From Thermococcus cleftensis (GTDB taxonomy: Archaea; Methanobacteriota_B; Thermococci; Thermococcales; Thermococcaceae), in NCBI RefSeq assembly GCF_000265525.1, contig NC_018015.1:186001-250000 (forward strand): 64,000 nt of DNA. The letters are read 5' to 3'. Under the pieces are notes generated by a model. The model saw only the letters and a list, made by a program, of their open reading frames with translations, did not search any database and was not told the DNA's origin. This document shows positions 50,374 through 59,287 of this stretch, in pieces (positions within the stretch are counted from its first letter, which is position 1; each line of letters starts with the position of its first letter). The position numbers and the translations under genes are program-made.

Positions 50374-52095
50374 ATGGCCTCCGAAACGGGAGCGTACCTC
50401 AGGAAGTGGGGCGTGGTGATAGTTTTCTCCATACTGGCCGGCATAGTCGGTGGCATCGGGGCCATAGCCTTCAGGATCGCCATAGGCATCGTCCACGAGC
50501 TGTTCTTCGGAAAACTCCTCCCGGTGGTCTCCTACGAACTGGCCGGCCTCAACGTCGGGTACGTTCTACTCCCCACCCTGGGGGCGCTCGTGGTTTCCCT
50601 CTTCATCGCCAGGTGCCCCGAAATCCGGGGCAACGGGGTTCCCGAAGTCATCGAGGCGGTGATATTCAAGGGCGGCAACATTCCGGGCAAGTTCGCGGTT
50701 CTGAAGACGATAGCGACGGCAGTAACGATAGGCTCCGGCGGAAGCGTTGGGAGGGAGGGACCGATAGGCTTCATCGGCGCGTCGCTGACGTCAATCCTGG
50801 CAAGGTGGTTCAACCTCTCGCGCGAGATGAGGAAGCTCCTCGTCACCTGCGGCCTCGCGGCGGGAATAGCGGGAACTTTCAACACCCCGCTGGCCGGGGC
50901 AATGTTCGCGCTCGAGGTAGTCTACATGGGGGCCTTCTCGATAAACCTCGTTCCCATCTTCATCGCCGCCGTCACTGGAAACGCCGTGACGATGGCGGTT
51001 CTTGAGAGGGCCGTGGAGATCGACATACCCGGAGGAATTGCCCACACACTCCCCGAGCTTCCCTTCTTCTTCATGACCGGCTTAATCCTTGGAACCCTGG
51101 CGGCATTCTACGCCCGCTTCCTCTACCGCGTGGCGGACGGCTTCTCCGGCTCGGGGATTCCAGAGACTATCAAGCCCGTCATAGGAGGCCTCGGCGTCGG
51201 CCTGCTTGGAATGCTCTTCCCCGCCTACGGGATCTTCGGCATAGGCTACGAGGGAATGAGAATGGCCTTCTACGGGGAGCTGGCGGTGGGTCTGCTCGTA
51301 ACCCTCGGGCTGGTAAAGATGCTCGCCACCGCGCTGACCGTCGGCTCCGGCCAGAGCGGCGGCGTCTTCGCCCCGAGCCTCTACATAGGGACGATGTTCG
51401 GGGCCGCCTTTGGCGCCATCGTGAGCTCCCTCTTCCCCTCCCTCGGTGCCAATCCGGCCGTTTATGCTCTGGCGGGAATGGCGGCCTTCTTCAGCGGAAT
51501 GACGCAGGCCCCGCTGACCCAGATACTGATGGTCACGGAGCTGACGAGGAGCTACGCGGTTCTTCCTGCCGTCATGACGTCCGCAACGATGGGTTTCCTG
51601 ACGGCCAGGTTCTTCCTCGGGGGAGAGTCCATCTACACCCTCAAGCTCATCAGAAAGGGCTACCGCGTCAAGACAGGGAAGCCCGTAATCCTAGAAACTA
51701 TATCCGTGGGCGAGATAATGACCCGCGAGCCGGTCTACGTCACCCCGGAGATGACGCTCTTCGAGGTGGAGCATTTAATAGGCGAAACCGGCCACGACTG
51801 CTTCCCGGTGGTCGATTCCAAGGGACGGGTCGTGGGCATAATCGGCGTCAAGGACATACTGAAGAAGTCCTCCTCGCTGAAGAGAATGAAGGTGAGGCGC
51901 TTCCTCCGCAGGGCCTACGGAATCACATACCCCACCGAAACGGCCGAGGAGGCACTGGAGAAGCTAATGGCCTACGACCAGAACCTTCTCCCAGTCGTGG
52001 AGAGTCCGGAAAGCAGGAAGCTGGTTGGTGTGATAACCAAAAGGGACATATACCGCGCCTACTACCGCGGGCTGGAGGGAATGTACATAGACTGA
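50374..52095 (+). CDS. ClC-family chloride channel/transporter with CBS domains
   Basis: A 573-aa protein. The ClC core (about residues 10-420) has the anion-binding motifs GSGGSVGREGP (with the gating Glu) and GGVFAPSLYIG; ITEPETIK-like GIPETIKPVIGG is between. The tail has two CBS motifs (MTREPVYVTPEMTLFEVEHL and TAEEALEKLMAYDQNLLPV). It should pass Cl- or exchange it for H+ across the membrane; the gating Glu favours exchange or a gated channel. No ribosome binding site is evident before ATG 50374, and TTAAGCTTTTTATT upstream supports a short leader. Confidence 0.93.
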   Translation: MASETGAYLRKWGVVIVFSILAGIVGGIGAIAFRIAIGIVHELFFGKLLPVVSYELAGLNVGYVLLPTLGALVVSLFIARCPEIRGNGVPEVIEAVIFKGGNIPGKFAVLKTIATAVTIGSGGSVGREGPIGFIGASLTSILARWFNLSREMRKLLVTCGLAAGIAGTFNTPLAGAMFALEVVYMGAFSINLVPIFIAAVTGNAVTMAVLERAVEIDIPGGIAHTLPELPFFFMTGLILGTLAAFYARFLYRVADGFSGSGIPETIKPVIGGLGVGLLGMLFPAYGIFGIGYEGMRMAFYGELAVGLLVTLGLVKMLATALTVGSGQSGGVFAPSLYIGTMFGAAFGAIVSSLFPSLGANPAVYALAGMAAFFSGMTQAPLTQILMVTELTRSYAVLPAVMTSATMGFLTARFFLGGESIYTLKLIRKGYRVKTGKPVILETISVGEIMTREPVYVTPEMTLFEVEHLIGETGHDCFPVVDSKGRVVGIIGVKDILKKSSSLKRMKVRRFLRRAYGITYPTETAEEALEKLMAYDQNLLPVVESPESRKLVGVITKRDIYRAYYRGLEGMYID

Positions 52096-52104
52096 GGTGG
52101 TTCC

Positions 52105-53367
52105 ATGCTGGTTGATGCGGACCTTCACATTCACTCGCGCTATTCGAAGGCGGTCTCGAAGGCAATGACCATAGCCAACTTGGCCGAAAACGCGCGCTTC
52201 AAGGGACTCGGCATAGTAGGGACCGGTGACATACTCAATCCGAAGTGGGAGGAAGAACTGCTGAGGAACGCGGAAAGGGTGGACGAGGGAACCTACGAGA
52301 GGAACGGAATCCGCTTCCTCCTCACGGCCGAGGTTGAGGACGGCAAGAGGGTGCACCACGTTCTAATCTTTCCGAGCATCTCCACGGTCCGGGAGATGAG
52401 GGAGGAGCTGAGGAAGCACTCCCATGACATCGACACCGAAGGAAGACCCCACCTCAACCTCCCGGCGGCCGAGATAGCAGACCTGGCCAACGAGCTCGGC
52501 GTTCTAATAGGCCCTGCCCACGCATTCACGCCATGGACGAGCCTCTACAAGGAGTACGACAGCCTTAAGGAGGCCTATGATGGGGCAAAAATCCAGTTCC
52601 TTGAGCTTGGCCTCTCCGCCGACAGCGAGATGGCCGACAGGATAAAGGCCCATCACTCCCTAACATACCTCAGCAACAGCGACGCGCACTCGCCGATGCC
52701 CCACCGCCTCGGGAGGGAGTTCAACCGCTTCGAGGTCAGAGATGCCACCTTCGAGGAGATCCGGAAGGCGATTCTCCGGAGAGGGGGAAGAAAGATAGTC
52801 CTCAACGCTGGCCTCGACCCCCGCTTAGGAAAGTACCATTTGACCGCCTGCTCCCGCTGCTACGCGAAGTATTCCCCGGAGGAGGCAAGGGCCTTCAGGT
52901 GGAAGTGTCCGAAGTGTGGCGGCAGGATAAAGAAGGGTGTCCGCGACAGGATCCTTGAACTGGCGGACACCGACGAGAGGCCGAAGGACAGGCCGCCTTA
53001 CCTCCGTTTAGCCCCACTCGCAGAGATAATAGCGATGGTGATAGGCAAAGGCGTGGAGACAAAGGCGGTAAGGCTAATCTGGGAGCGCTTTTTGAGGGAG
53101 TTCGGGAGCGAGATAAGGGTTCTCGTCGATGTGCCGCTGGAAAGCCTGGCTGAAGTCCACGAGGAAGTTGCCAAAGCGGTGTGGGCATACAGGGAAGGCA
53201 AGCTTATCGTTATCCCCGGCGGTGGGGGGAAGTACGGCGAGATAAAGCTCCCGGAGGAGATAAGGAAGGCGAGCGTCGAGGAGCTTGAAAGCGTTGAGGT
53301 TTCCGTCCCGGAGGAGGGGAAGCCGAGACAGAGGAGCATAACCGAGTTCCTGAAGAATGCCGGGTGA
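52105..53367 (+). CDS. Endonuclease Q (PHP-type DNA repair nuclease)
   Basis: A 420-aa DNA repair enzyme. The PHP metal site is complete: VDADLHIHSRYS, AEVEDGKRVHH, GPAHAFTPW and SNSDAHSPMPHR. A zinc finger follows at about residues 252-275 (ACSRCYAKYSP, then WKCPKCGGRIKK), and helical C-terminal region. EndoQ cleaves 5' of uracil, hypoxanthine or xanthine and at AP sites. The end QRSITEFLKNAG is like a PIP box, so PCNA binding is expected. GAGGTGG precedes the ATG. Next is thiL, 6 nt away. Confidence 0.9.
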   Translation: MLVDADLHIHSRYSKAVSKAMTIANLAENARFKGLGIVGTGDILNPKWEEELLRNAERVDEGTYERNGIRFLLTAEVEDGKRVHHVLIFPSISTVREMREELRKHSHDIDTEGRPHLNLPAAEIADLANELGVLIGPAHAFTPWTSLYKEYDSLKEAYDGAKIQFLELGLSADSEMADRIKAHHSLTYLSNSDAHSPMPHRLGREFNRFEVRDATFEEIRKAILRRGGRKIVLNAGLDPRLGKYHLTACSRCYAKYSPEEARAFRWKCPKCGGRIKKGVRDRILELADTDERPKDRPPYLRLAPLAEIIAMVIGKGVETKAVRLIWERFLREFGSEIRVLVDVPLESLAEVHEEVAKAVWAYREGKLIVIPGGGGKYGEIKLPEEIRKASVEELESVEVSVPEEGKPRQRSITEFLKNAG

Positions 53368-53373
53368 GTTCAA

Positions 53374-54342
53374 ATGAGGGAATCCGAGATTATAAATCTC
53401 TTCCTCAGGCACCTCAAGAGGCAGGGAAATCTGCCCCTGGGCGACGACGCTGGGGCAATCAAGCTCGGCGACGAATGGCTGGTAGCAACGAACGACATGC
53501 TGGTCAGAAAGACCGACGTGCCGGGGATAATGACGCCGGAGCAGGTCGGCTTTAAGGCCGTCACGATGAACGTGAGCGATGTAGCGGCAATGGGTGCCAG
53601 GCCTATCGGTTTTCTCTTCTCCCTCGGCGTTCCCGGGGACGTTAATGTGGAGTACCTGGAAGGCGTCGCGAGGGGAATAGGAAAGGCCCTCGAGTTCTAC
53701 GGCATTCCGGTTCTCAGTGCCGACACCAACGAGGCTGATGATTTGATAATAGACGGAATCGCCCTCGGAAGAACGAGGAGACTGCTCACGAGGAGCGGGG
53801 CGAGGCCAGGGGATTTAGTCTGCGTTACCGGTGACCTCGGCAGGGCTTTGGCTGGACTTCTCGTCTGGAAGCATGAGCTTAAAGTTAAAGCCAGAGTTAG
53901 GAATGCCCTCTACGAGAAGCTCCTAGAACCAAGGGCCAGGGTGGAGGAGGGAACGGCCCTCAGCGGGGTTGCCACCTCAGCCATAGACGTGAGCGACGGC
54001 CTGAGCAAGGAGCTTCACGTCATAGCTGAAATGAGCGGTGTTGGAATAGAGGTTGAGGCTGAGAGGATCCCCGTGAGGAGGGAGGTGCTGGAAGCCGCGG
54101 AGGTAATTGGGGCTGAACCGCTCTCTCTCGCCCTTGCCAGTGGGGAGGAATTCGAACTAACCTTCACAATAAGGCCAGAGCTCGCTGAGAGCCTGGATTT
54201 CGAGTGCACGGTCATAGGAAGGGTTTTCAGCGGAGCGGGAGTCTACATTACCACGGAAGGAAAAAGACAGGAGATGCCCGTTCTCGGCTGGGAACACCTC
54301 AGCAGGGGAGAAAATGGGACGTATAGAGGTGTGTTCCGATAA
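53374..54342 (+). CDS. thiL: Thiamine-monophosphate kinase
   Basis: A 322-aa ATP-dependent enzyme that makes thiamine diphosphate from the monophosphate. The PurM-like motifs are all here: LPLGDDAGAI, MNVSDVAAMGARPIG, SADTNEADDLIIDG, GDLGRALAGL, SAIDVSDGLSKELH. Length normal. It follows EndoQ by 6 nt, with GGGTGAG, so probably cotranscribed. Confidence 0.93.
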   Translation: MRESEIINLFLRHLKRQGNLPLGDDAGAIKLGDEWLVATNDMLVRKTDVPGIMTPEQVGFKAVTMNVSDVAAMGARPIGFLFSLGVPGDVNVEYLEGVARGIGKALEFYGIPVLSADTNEADDLIIDGIALGRTRRLLTRSGARPGDLVCVTGDLGRALAGLLVWKHELKVKARVRNALYEKLLEPRARVEEGTALSGVATSAIDVSDGLSKELHVIAEMSGVGIEVEAERIPVRREVLEAAEVIGAEPLSLALASGEEFELTFTIRPELAESLDFECTVIGRVFSGAGVYITTEGKRQEMPVLGWEHLSRGENGTYRGVFR

Positions 54343-54382
54343 CGTTTTAAAACCCTCGACCGACTATGGTTAGGTCTTGACT

Positions 54383-55264
54383 ATGCTCGAGAGTCTCACC
54401 GCTTCCGCGGAGCAGTACTTTTCGGTGGTGAGCGCGGCCTCGCTAAGGTACCTTTTCTTAGCTTTCCTTACATACTACGTCAGCGTGGTCATTTACGGAA
54501 TCAGGTGGAAGCTCGTTCTGAGGGGCGTCGGGAGGGACGCGCCCCTGTGGGAGCTGGTCAAGGCAATACTGGCGTCAATCTTCATGAACAACGTTACTCC
54601 CATGAGCAGGAGTGGAGGAGAGCTCCTCAGAATGGCCTGGGTCTCAAAGAGGGCCAACATTCCAGCTGGAGTCTCGGCCGTCAGCATAATCTACGAGAGG
54701 ATACTCGAAACGATACCTGTCTTTGCCCTCTTCCTCCTGGGAATGAGCTACTTCTCCTCGGACGAACCCCTGCCATTCCTCCTTTTTGTGGTGGGGGGAA
54801 TAGCGCTCATCTGGATCAAGTGGGACGCCTTCGTCAGGCTCTCCCTCCGCCTGTTCCGCACCCCCATAACGGAGGAGGAAATGGACAGAATTTCCTCCCT
54901 CAGGGGTATGCACAACCTCAACATCATTGCCATAGCATTAAGCTCAGCCGTCTGGCTCCTCGACGTTGCCAGGCTGAAGCTCATAACCCTCGCCTTCGGC
55001 CTGAACTTAACCTGGAGCTTCATAGCACTTATCTCAATAGCCAACCTGCTCTTCGGCCTCGTCGCCTTCACCCCAGGTGGCGTGGGGATAATCGAGGGCG
55101 GGTTAATCGGAACGCTAACGTACTTCGGCATTCCAACGGCCCTCGCCGTCTCCATAACCCTCTTAGAGCGCTTCGTTTCATACGTTGCCAGCAGCATCGT
55201 GGGCTTCGCGGTCCTGCTCTCCTCCGGAGGGGTTGAAATATGGAAAGCCTTAAAATCGCAATAG
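54383..55264 (+). CDS. Flippase-like LPG synthase/AglD-type membrane protein (UPF0104)
   Basis: A 293-aa protein with about eight helices of the lysylphosphatidylglycerol-synthase TM/UPF0104 family: the landmarks are NNVTPMSRSGGELLRMAW (about residues 68-85), SAVSIIYERILE, FTPGGVGIIEGGLIG and ITLLERFVSYVASSIVG. In archaea such domains accompany glycosyltransferases and may flip lipid-linked sugars. It overlaps the GT4 gene by 25 bp. TTTTAAAA about 30 bp before ATG 54383 is the TATA box, leaving little leader. Confidence 0.86.
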   Translation: MLESLTASAEQYFSVVSAASLRYLFLAFLTYYVSVVIYGIRWKLVLRGVGRDAPLWELVKAILASIFMNNVTPMSRSGGELLRMAWVSKRANIPAGVSAVSIIYERILETIPVFALFLLGMSYFSSDEPLPFLLFVVGGIALIWIKWDAFVRLSLRLFRTPITEEEMDRISSLRGMHNLNIIAIALSSAVWLLDVARLKLITLAFGLNLTWSFIALISIANLLFGLVAFTPGGVGIIEGGLIGTLTYFGIPTALAVSITLLERFVSYVASSIVGFAVLLSSGGVEIWKALKSQ

Positions 55265-56463
55265 CAAGCGACTGGTTCTACCCCAAGGTCGGCGGAATCG
55301 AGTCGCACATCGACGAGCTTGCCCGGAATCTCATGAACCTCGGCCACCAGCCCCACATAATAACCCACGACTACAGGTACATGAAGCCCTACATCGACAG
55401 CTTTCCCTATCCCGTGGACAGGTTTCCCGCGTCGCTGTACTTTCGGAAGTACCACGTGAGCGTCGGCTTCGGTCAGTTCTGGCGGATAAATGAGCTTTAC
55501 AAGAGAACAAACTTCGACTTGACCCACGTCCACAGCATCTACTCCCCCCTCGCGGTGGCTGTCTCCAAGATATCACGCGGGATAAGGGGCGTTCCGGTCG
55601 TCGCCACCAACCACTCCTTCTTCGGTGAACCTCCCCTAGGCAAGCTCGTTAGGGCCTTCGTGAGACACCACCTGAAGAAGGTGGACACCTTCGTGGCCGT
55701 CAGCAGTCCGGTTGCCGAGGACACCAGAAAGCTGCTCGGAAAGGACCTCAACGGCCGGCCGGTGGTGGTCGTTCCCAACGGCATAGATGTTAGAAAGTGG
55801 CGCCCGCCGGAGCCGGAGGAGCGGGAGAAGGCGAGGAGAGAGTTGGGTGTCGGCGATGAGATAGTGATCCTGTACCTCGGGAGAATGACCGAGAGGAAGC
55901 AGGCCCACAGGATTCCCGTGATGGTGAAGAAAGCGCTGGAGAAAAGCGGAATGTCCGAGAGAAAGGTCCGACTGGTGATGATAGGCAACGGTCCCATGAG
56001 GCCCGTCCTTGAGGAGAACCTCAGGAGAACGGGGCTCGGGGAGATAGCGGAGCTCTACGACTTTATGGAGAGGGGAAGGTTGTTGCCCCTCTACTGGGCG
56101 GCCGACCTCGTTCTCATGCCCGGAATATTGGAGGCCTTCCCGGTGGTAGGTCTCGAGGCAATGGCAACGGGCAATCCCGTCATTGGAAGAAACGAGAGCG
56201 GGCTATCAGACATGGTGGTTCAAGGCATCACTGGCCTTCTGGCTGTCAGCGAGGAGGAAATGGCAGAAAACCTCGCGAAGGTCTTTGAGGAGCCCGAACT
56301 TTTGGTGGAGATGGGAGCGTGCGCGAGAGAAAGGGCCGAAAGGGATTTCTCGTGGGAAGTCGTGTTGAGGAGGCTCCTTCGGATTTACAGAATGACGATC
56401 GAGATGGGCGAGGAAGCGGACAGGCTTTACCTGGCATACAAGCTTATGAGGAGGCTGTCGTGA
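55240..56463 (+). CDS. Glycosyltransferase family 4
   Basis: A 407-aa GT-B fold enzyme: N-terminal Gly-rich acceptor loop SDWFYPKVGGIESHIDELA, linker VVPNGIDVRKW, C-terminal donor part with LYLGRMTERK and the E-x7-E signature EAFPVVGLEAMATGNPVIG. It would transfer a sugar from a nucleotide donor to a lipid or glycan. Encoded between a flippase-like gene and a polysaccharide deacetylase, with overlaps on both sides, so the three form one pathway for a glycolipid or envelope glycan. Confidence 0.92.
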   Translation: MESLKIAIASDWFYPKVGGIESHIDELARNLMNLGHQPHIITHDYRYMKPYIDSFPYPVDRFPASLYFRKYHVSVGFGQFWRINELYKRTNFDLTHVHSIYSPLAVAVSKISRGIRGVPVVATNHSFFGEPPLGKLVRAFVRHHLKKVDTFVAVSSPVAEDTRKLLGKDLNGRPVVVVPNGIDVRKWRPPEPEEREKARRELGVGDEIVILYLGRMTERKQAHRIPVMVKKALEKSGMSERKVRLVMIGNGPMRPVLEENLRRTGLGEIAELYDFMERGRLLPLYWAADLVLMPGILEAFPVVGLEAMATGNPVIGRNESGLSDMVVQGITGLLAVSEEEMAENLAKVFEEPELLVEMGACARERAERDFSWEVVLRRLLRIYRMTIEMGEEADRLYLAYKLMRRLS

Positions 56464-57185
56464 TGAAAGTAGCGATAACCTTTGACGTTGAACATGACTG
56501 CCCGCCTTACCTAACAACCACGAGGGGAATGGAGGAGGGGCTGCCGAAGCTCCTAGACCTGATGGCGGAGAAGAGGATAAAGGCGACCTTCTTCTTCACC
56601 GCGGAGATGGCGAAGCGCTTTCCCGAGCTGGTCAGGCGTGTAATCGACGAAGGCCACGAGCTTGGAAGCCACAACTACAACCATGAGAGACTCGACAAGC
56701 TGAGCTTTGAAGAAGGGAAGAGAGCAATCGAGAAGTCCTTCAAGGTTCTCCGCGAGTTCGGGGAGGTCGTCTCCTTCCGCGCTCCGAACCTCCAGTTCCC
56801 GAACGAGTACTACCGCGTCCTCGAGGAGAACGGAGTCCTCGTTGATTCCTCCAAGGCGACCTACAAGGGCTACCGCTCTGGAGTGAAGTTCTTCGGGAAC
56901 GTCCTTGAGGTGCCCGCGTCGACTACAAGCTCCGTCATAAGGCTCCCCTGGAGGTTTCAGAGGATTATCCACCTCCACCTAAAGGAGCCGAAGGTTTACT
57001 TCGCCCACCCGTGGGAGTTCGTCCCGATGCAGAGGGAAAAGATAAGGTGGGACTGCAGGTTTAACACTGGGGATAGGGCCATAGAGCTCCTCGGAACGCT
57101 CATCGACCACTATAGAAAGGAGGGTGCAAGGTTCTACACAATGCGGGAGTTCTACGGGGAATACGGAAAGCTTAAACGTGGTTAA
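56463..57185 (+). CDS. Polysaccharide deacetylase family (NodB-like)
   Basis: A 240-aa NodB-fold protein: start VAITFDVEHDCPPY (metal Asp), ATFFFTAEMA, and GHELGSHNYNHERL with the H-x3-H metal pair, RAPNLQF, and a late EFVPMQREK part. It would remove acetyl groups from GlcNAc-like sugars. ATG 56463 shares a base with the GT4 stop (TGATG). With GT4 and the flippase-like protein, it resembles GlcNAc-PI or chitobiose-type glycolipid steps, though the true substrate is unknown. Confidence 0.88.
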   Translation: MKVAITFDVEHDCPPYLTTTRGMEEGLPKLLDLMAEKRIKATFFFTAEMAKRFPELVRRVIDEGHELGSHNYNHERLDKLSFEEGKRAIEKSFKVLREFGEVVSFRAPNLQFPNEYYRVLEENGVLVDSSKATYKGYRSGVKFFGNVLEVPASTTSSVIRLPWRFQRIIHLHLKEPKVYFAHPWEFVPMQREKIRWDCRFNTGDRAIELLGTLIDHYRKEGARFYTMREFYGEYGKLKRG

Positions 57186-57211
57186 GCTTAGTCATATTCT
57201 AGGTGAGAACC

Positions 57212-58258
57212 ATGCGTGAGGCCCTTTACTGGGAGCCCCTTGAAGGGGGCAAGGTGAGGTGTAAGCTCTGTCCGCTCAACTGCATCATCAGCGATGGGAA
57301 GAGGGGCTCCTGCAGGATAAGGAAGAACATCGGGGGCAAGCTCTACACCCTTAACTACGGAAAGGTATCGGCCATCGGGGCGGACCCTGTTGAGAAGAAA
57401 CCTTTATTCCACTTCTGGCCCGGTTCGTGCGCCCTCTCGATAAGCACCGTCGGCTGCAACATGCACTGCAAGCACTGCCAGAACTGGGAGATAAGCCAGG
57501 CCGACGAGAGCTTTCCCTATCTCCACGACATGACGCCCGAGATGGTCGTGGCGATGGCAAAGCGCTACTCCTGCGAGAGCATAGCCTACACCTACAACGA
57601 GCCGGTCATCTGGTACGAGTTCGTCCTCGACACAGCAAAGCTCGCTAAAAGGGAGGGGATTTACAACCTCCTCATAACCAACGGCTATATAAATGAAGAG
57701 CCCTTCAGGGAGCTGGCGCCGTACATAGATGCCATGAACATCGACATCAAGGCGTTCGATGACACCTTCTACATGAAGATAGCGAGCGTCCCGAGCGGCG
57801 AGCCGAGCAGGAGAACCGCTGTTATAGCGAAGAAAGACTTTGGAATCCACGTCGAGCTGACCTACCTAATAATCCCGACGCTCAACGACGGGGAGGAGGA
57901 AATCAGAGCTTTCGCGCGCTGGGTGGTGGAGGAACTCGGAGACGACACACCGGTTCACTTCTCGCGCTTCTTCCCCCACTACAAGCTCTCCCACCTGCCG
58001 CCAACGCCGGTTGAGACCGTCGAGATGGCCTACCGCGTTGCCAGGGAAGAAGGATTAAAGTTCGTCTACATCGGCAACGTGCCGGGACATGAGGGGGAAA
58101 ACACATACTGCCCGAAGTGCGGCAAACCTTTAATAGTCCGCTGGGGTTTCGAGATTACCGAGTACAGCATCACGGACGACGGAAGATGTAAGTACTGCGG
58201 TGAACGTATCCCGGTCGTTGGGACGTACACGAAAAAGCGATATGAAAGAACGTGGTGA
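57212..58258 (+). CDS. AmmeMemoRadiSam-type radical SAM enzyme (AmrS-like)
   Basis: A 348-aa radical-SAM protein. N-terminal C-x2-C-x3-C block (RCKLCPLNCIISDGKRGSC), the SAM cluster motif CNMHCKHC (C-x3-C-x2-C, about residues 83-90), and two C-terminal rubredoxin-like C-x2-C pairs (YCPKCGKP, CKYCGERI). It is the AmmeMemoRadiSam type; other parts (AmmeMemo) are not in the window. Reaction unknown, once annotated as pyruvate-formate-lyase activator. AGGTGAG precedes ATG 57212. Coupled to the next gene. Confidence 0.88.
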   Translation: MREALYWEPLEGGKVRCKLCPLNCIISDGKRGSCRIRKNIGGKLYTLNYGKVSAIGADPVEKKPLFHFWPGSCALSISTVGCNMHCKHCQNWEISQADESFPYLHDMTPEMVVAMAKRYSCESIAYTYNEPVIWYEFVLDTAKLAKREGIYNLLITNGYINEEPFRELAPYIDAMNIDIKAFDDTFYMKIASVPSGEPSRRTAVIAKKDFGIHVELTYLIIPTLNDGEEEIRAFARWVVEELGDDTPVHFSRFFPHYKLSHLPPTPVETVEMAYRVAREEGLKFVYIGNVPGHEGENTYCPKCGKPLIVRWGFEITEYSITDDGRCKYCGERIPVVGTYTKKRYERTW

Positions 58259-59088
58259 TGAAATTGGAGGAGATTGAGGTTATTTTCTACATCGAAGGCC
58301 TGGGAAGCGACAAGAAAGTTTTAGAAAGGGCTATGAGGGAAACCGCAGAGAACCTCAAGGGAGAGAAGGACGTTAGGGTCAGACGCGTTCTGGTCGAGGA
58401 CGTGCTCGAAAACGAAAACGAGGAGCTCCTAAAGTATTCCAGTGTCATAGAGGCAGAGCTGGCGGGCGATCTTGCCAGCATCGTGAGGCTCGTCCTCCGC
58501 TACTCCCCGGCCATGGTGGAGGTTCTCGGACCTGGCAAGATCGAGGTGGAGTCCCAGGAGCTCATGAAGATTCTCGGAGAGGTGTCCCTGTTCCTGGGAA
58601 AGCTGATGAAGCAGTTCGGTGGCCTTGCCGTTTATCCCAAGCTTGACGACGTCCCGGTTCCAAGAATCGGGTACGAGCGGGAGGAGATAGAGGAGCTGAT
58701 AGTCGAGGACAGGAATGTCCTCTACCGCATGGTCATAGAGGTCTTCGGGGAGAGTGAGGAGGGAATAAGGGAAACCATGGCCAAGGCCCTCTCGCTCGAG
58801 GGCTGCAGGATAAACAAGCTGGTCGTGCAGGGCGAGACGGAGGACGGGAAGTTCAAGGGGCTTCTCGCGGCGGAGCTACTCTCTCCATTCGAGACGCTGT
58901 TCCAGCTCACCGGAAAGTACGCACCAGTTGCGATTTCAATCATCGAGCCGGAGATAATAGACATCACGGCCAACGAACTCCAGAACGCCCTCACCGACCT
59001 CGGCGGCTTCGTGAACGAACTGGTCACGAGGCCCGTCAAGAGGCAGATAATGGAAAGGAAGAACACCGAGTTCAAGCTGAACCCGTGA
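58258..59088 (+). CDS. Conserved protein of unknown function
   Basis: A 276-aa acidic soluble protein (EEIEVIFYIEGLGSDKKVLERAMRETAENL, ENEELLKYSSVIEAELAGDLASIVRLVLRYSPAMVEVLGPGK). The two halves look like repeats of one domain, each with a conserved PAMVEVLGP/APVAISIIEP strand. No known family. Its ATG shares a base with the AmrS stop, so expression is coupled. Confidence 0.68.
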   Translation: MKLEEIEVIFYIEGLGSDKKVLERAMRETAENLKGEKDVRVRRVLVEDVLENENEELLKYSSVIEAELAGDLASIVRLVLRYSPAMVEVLGPGKIEVESQELMKILGEVSLFLGKLMKQFGGLAVYPKLDDVPVPRIGYEREEIEELIVEDRNVLYRMVIEVFGESEEGIRETMAKALSLEGCRINKLVVQGETEDGKFKGLLAAELLSPFETLFQLTGKYAPVAISIIEPEIIDITANELQNALTDLGGFVNELVTRPVKRQIMERKNTEFKLNP

Positions 59089-59198
59089 TATTATCGGCAA
59101 AAGGCGAAAAAGGTATAGGCATTTAATTAAGCTCCCTTTCATTTTTACGGCAATGAGCGAGCTTCTTTTAAGCGGAGAAAGGGTCTGAAAGCGAAAAG

Positions 59199-59287
59199 TA
59201 TATATACCCGAAGTCGGTAGAAAGTCATTGACAACACATATTAGACCATCTCAGGGCGTAAGCCCAAAACCAAGGAGGTGTTGGGAG
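59199..59287 (+). promoter_or_regulatory. S-layer gene promoter and leader
   Basis: TATATATA (59199-59206) with the purine-rich GCGAAAAG upstream is the strongest-looking BRE/TATA in the window. Transcription should start near 59230, giving a leader of about 58 nt, longer than most here. Two ribosome binding candidates, GGAGGTG (59276-59282) and GGGAG (59283-59287), lie before ATG 59288. Upstream, 59089-59190 is A/T-rich and unassigned. Confidence 0.65.
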
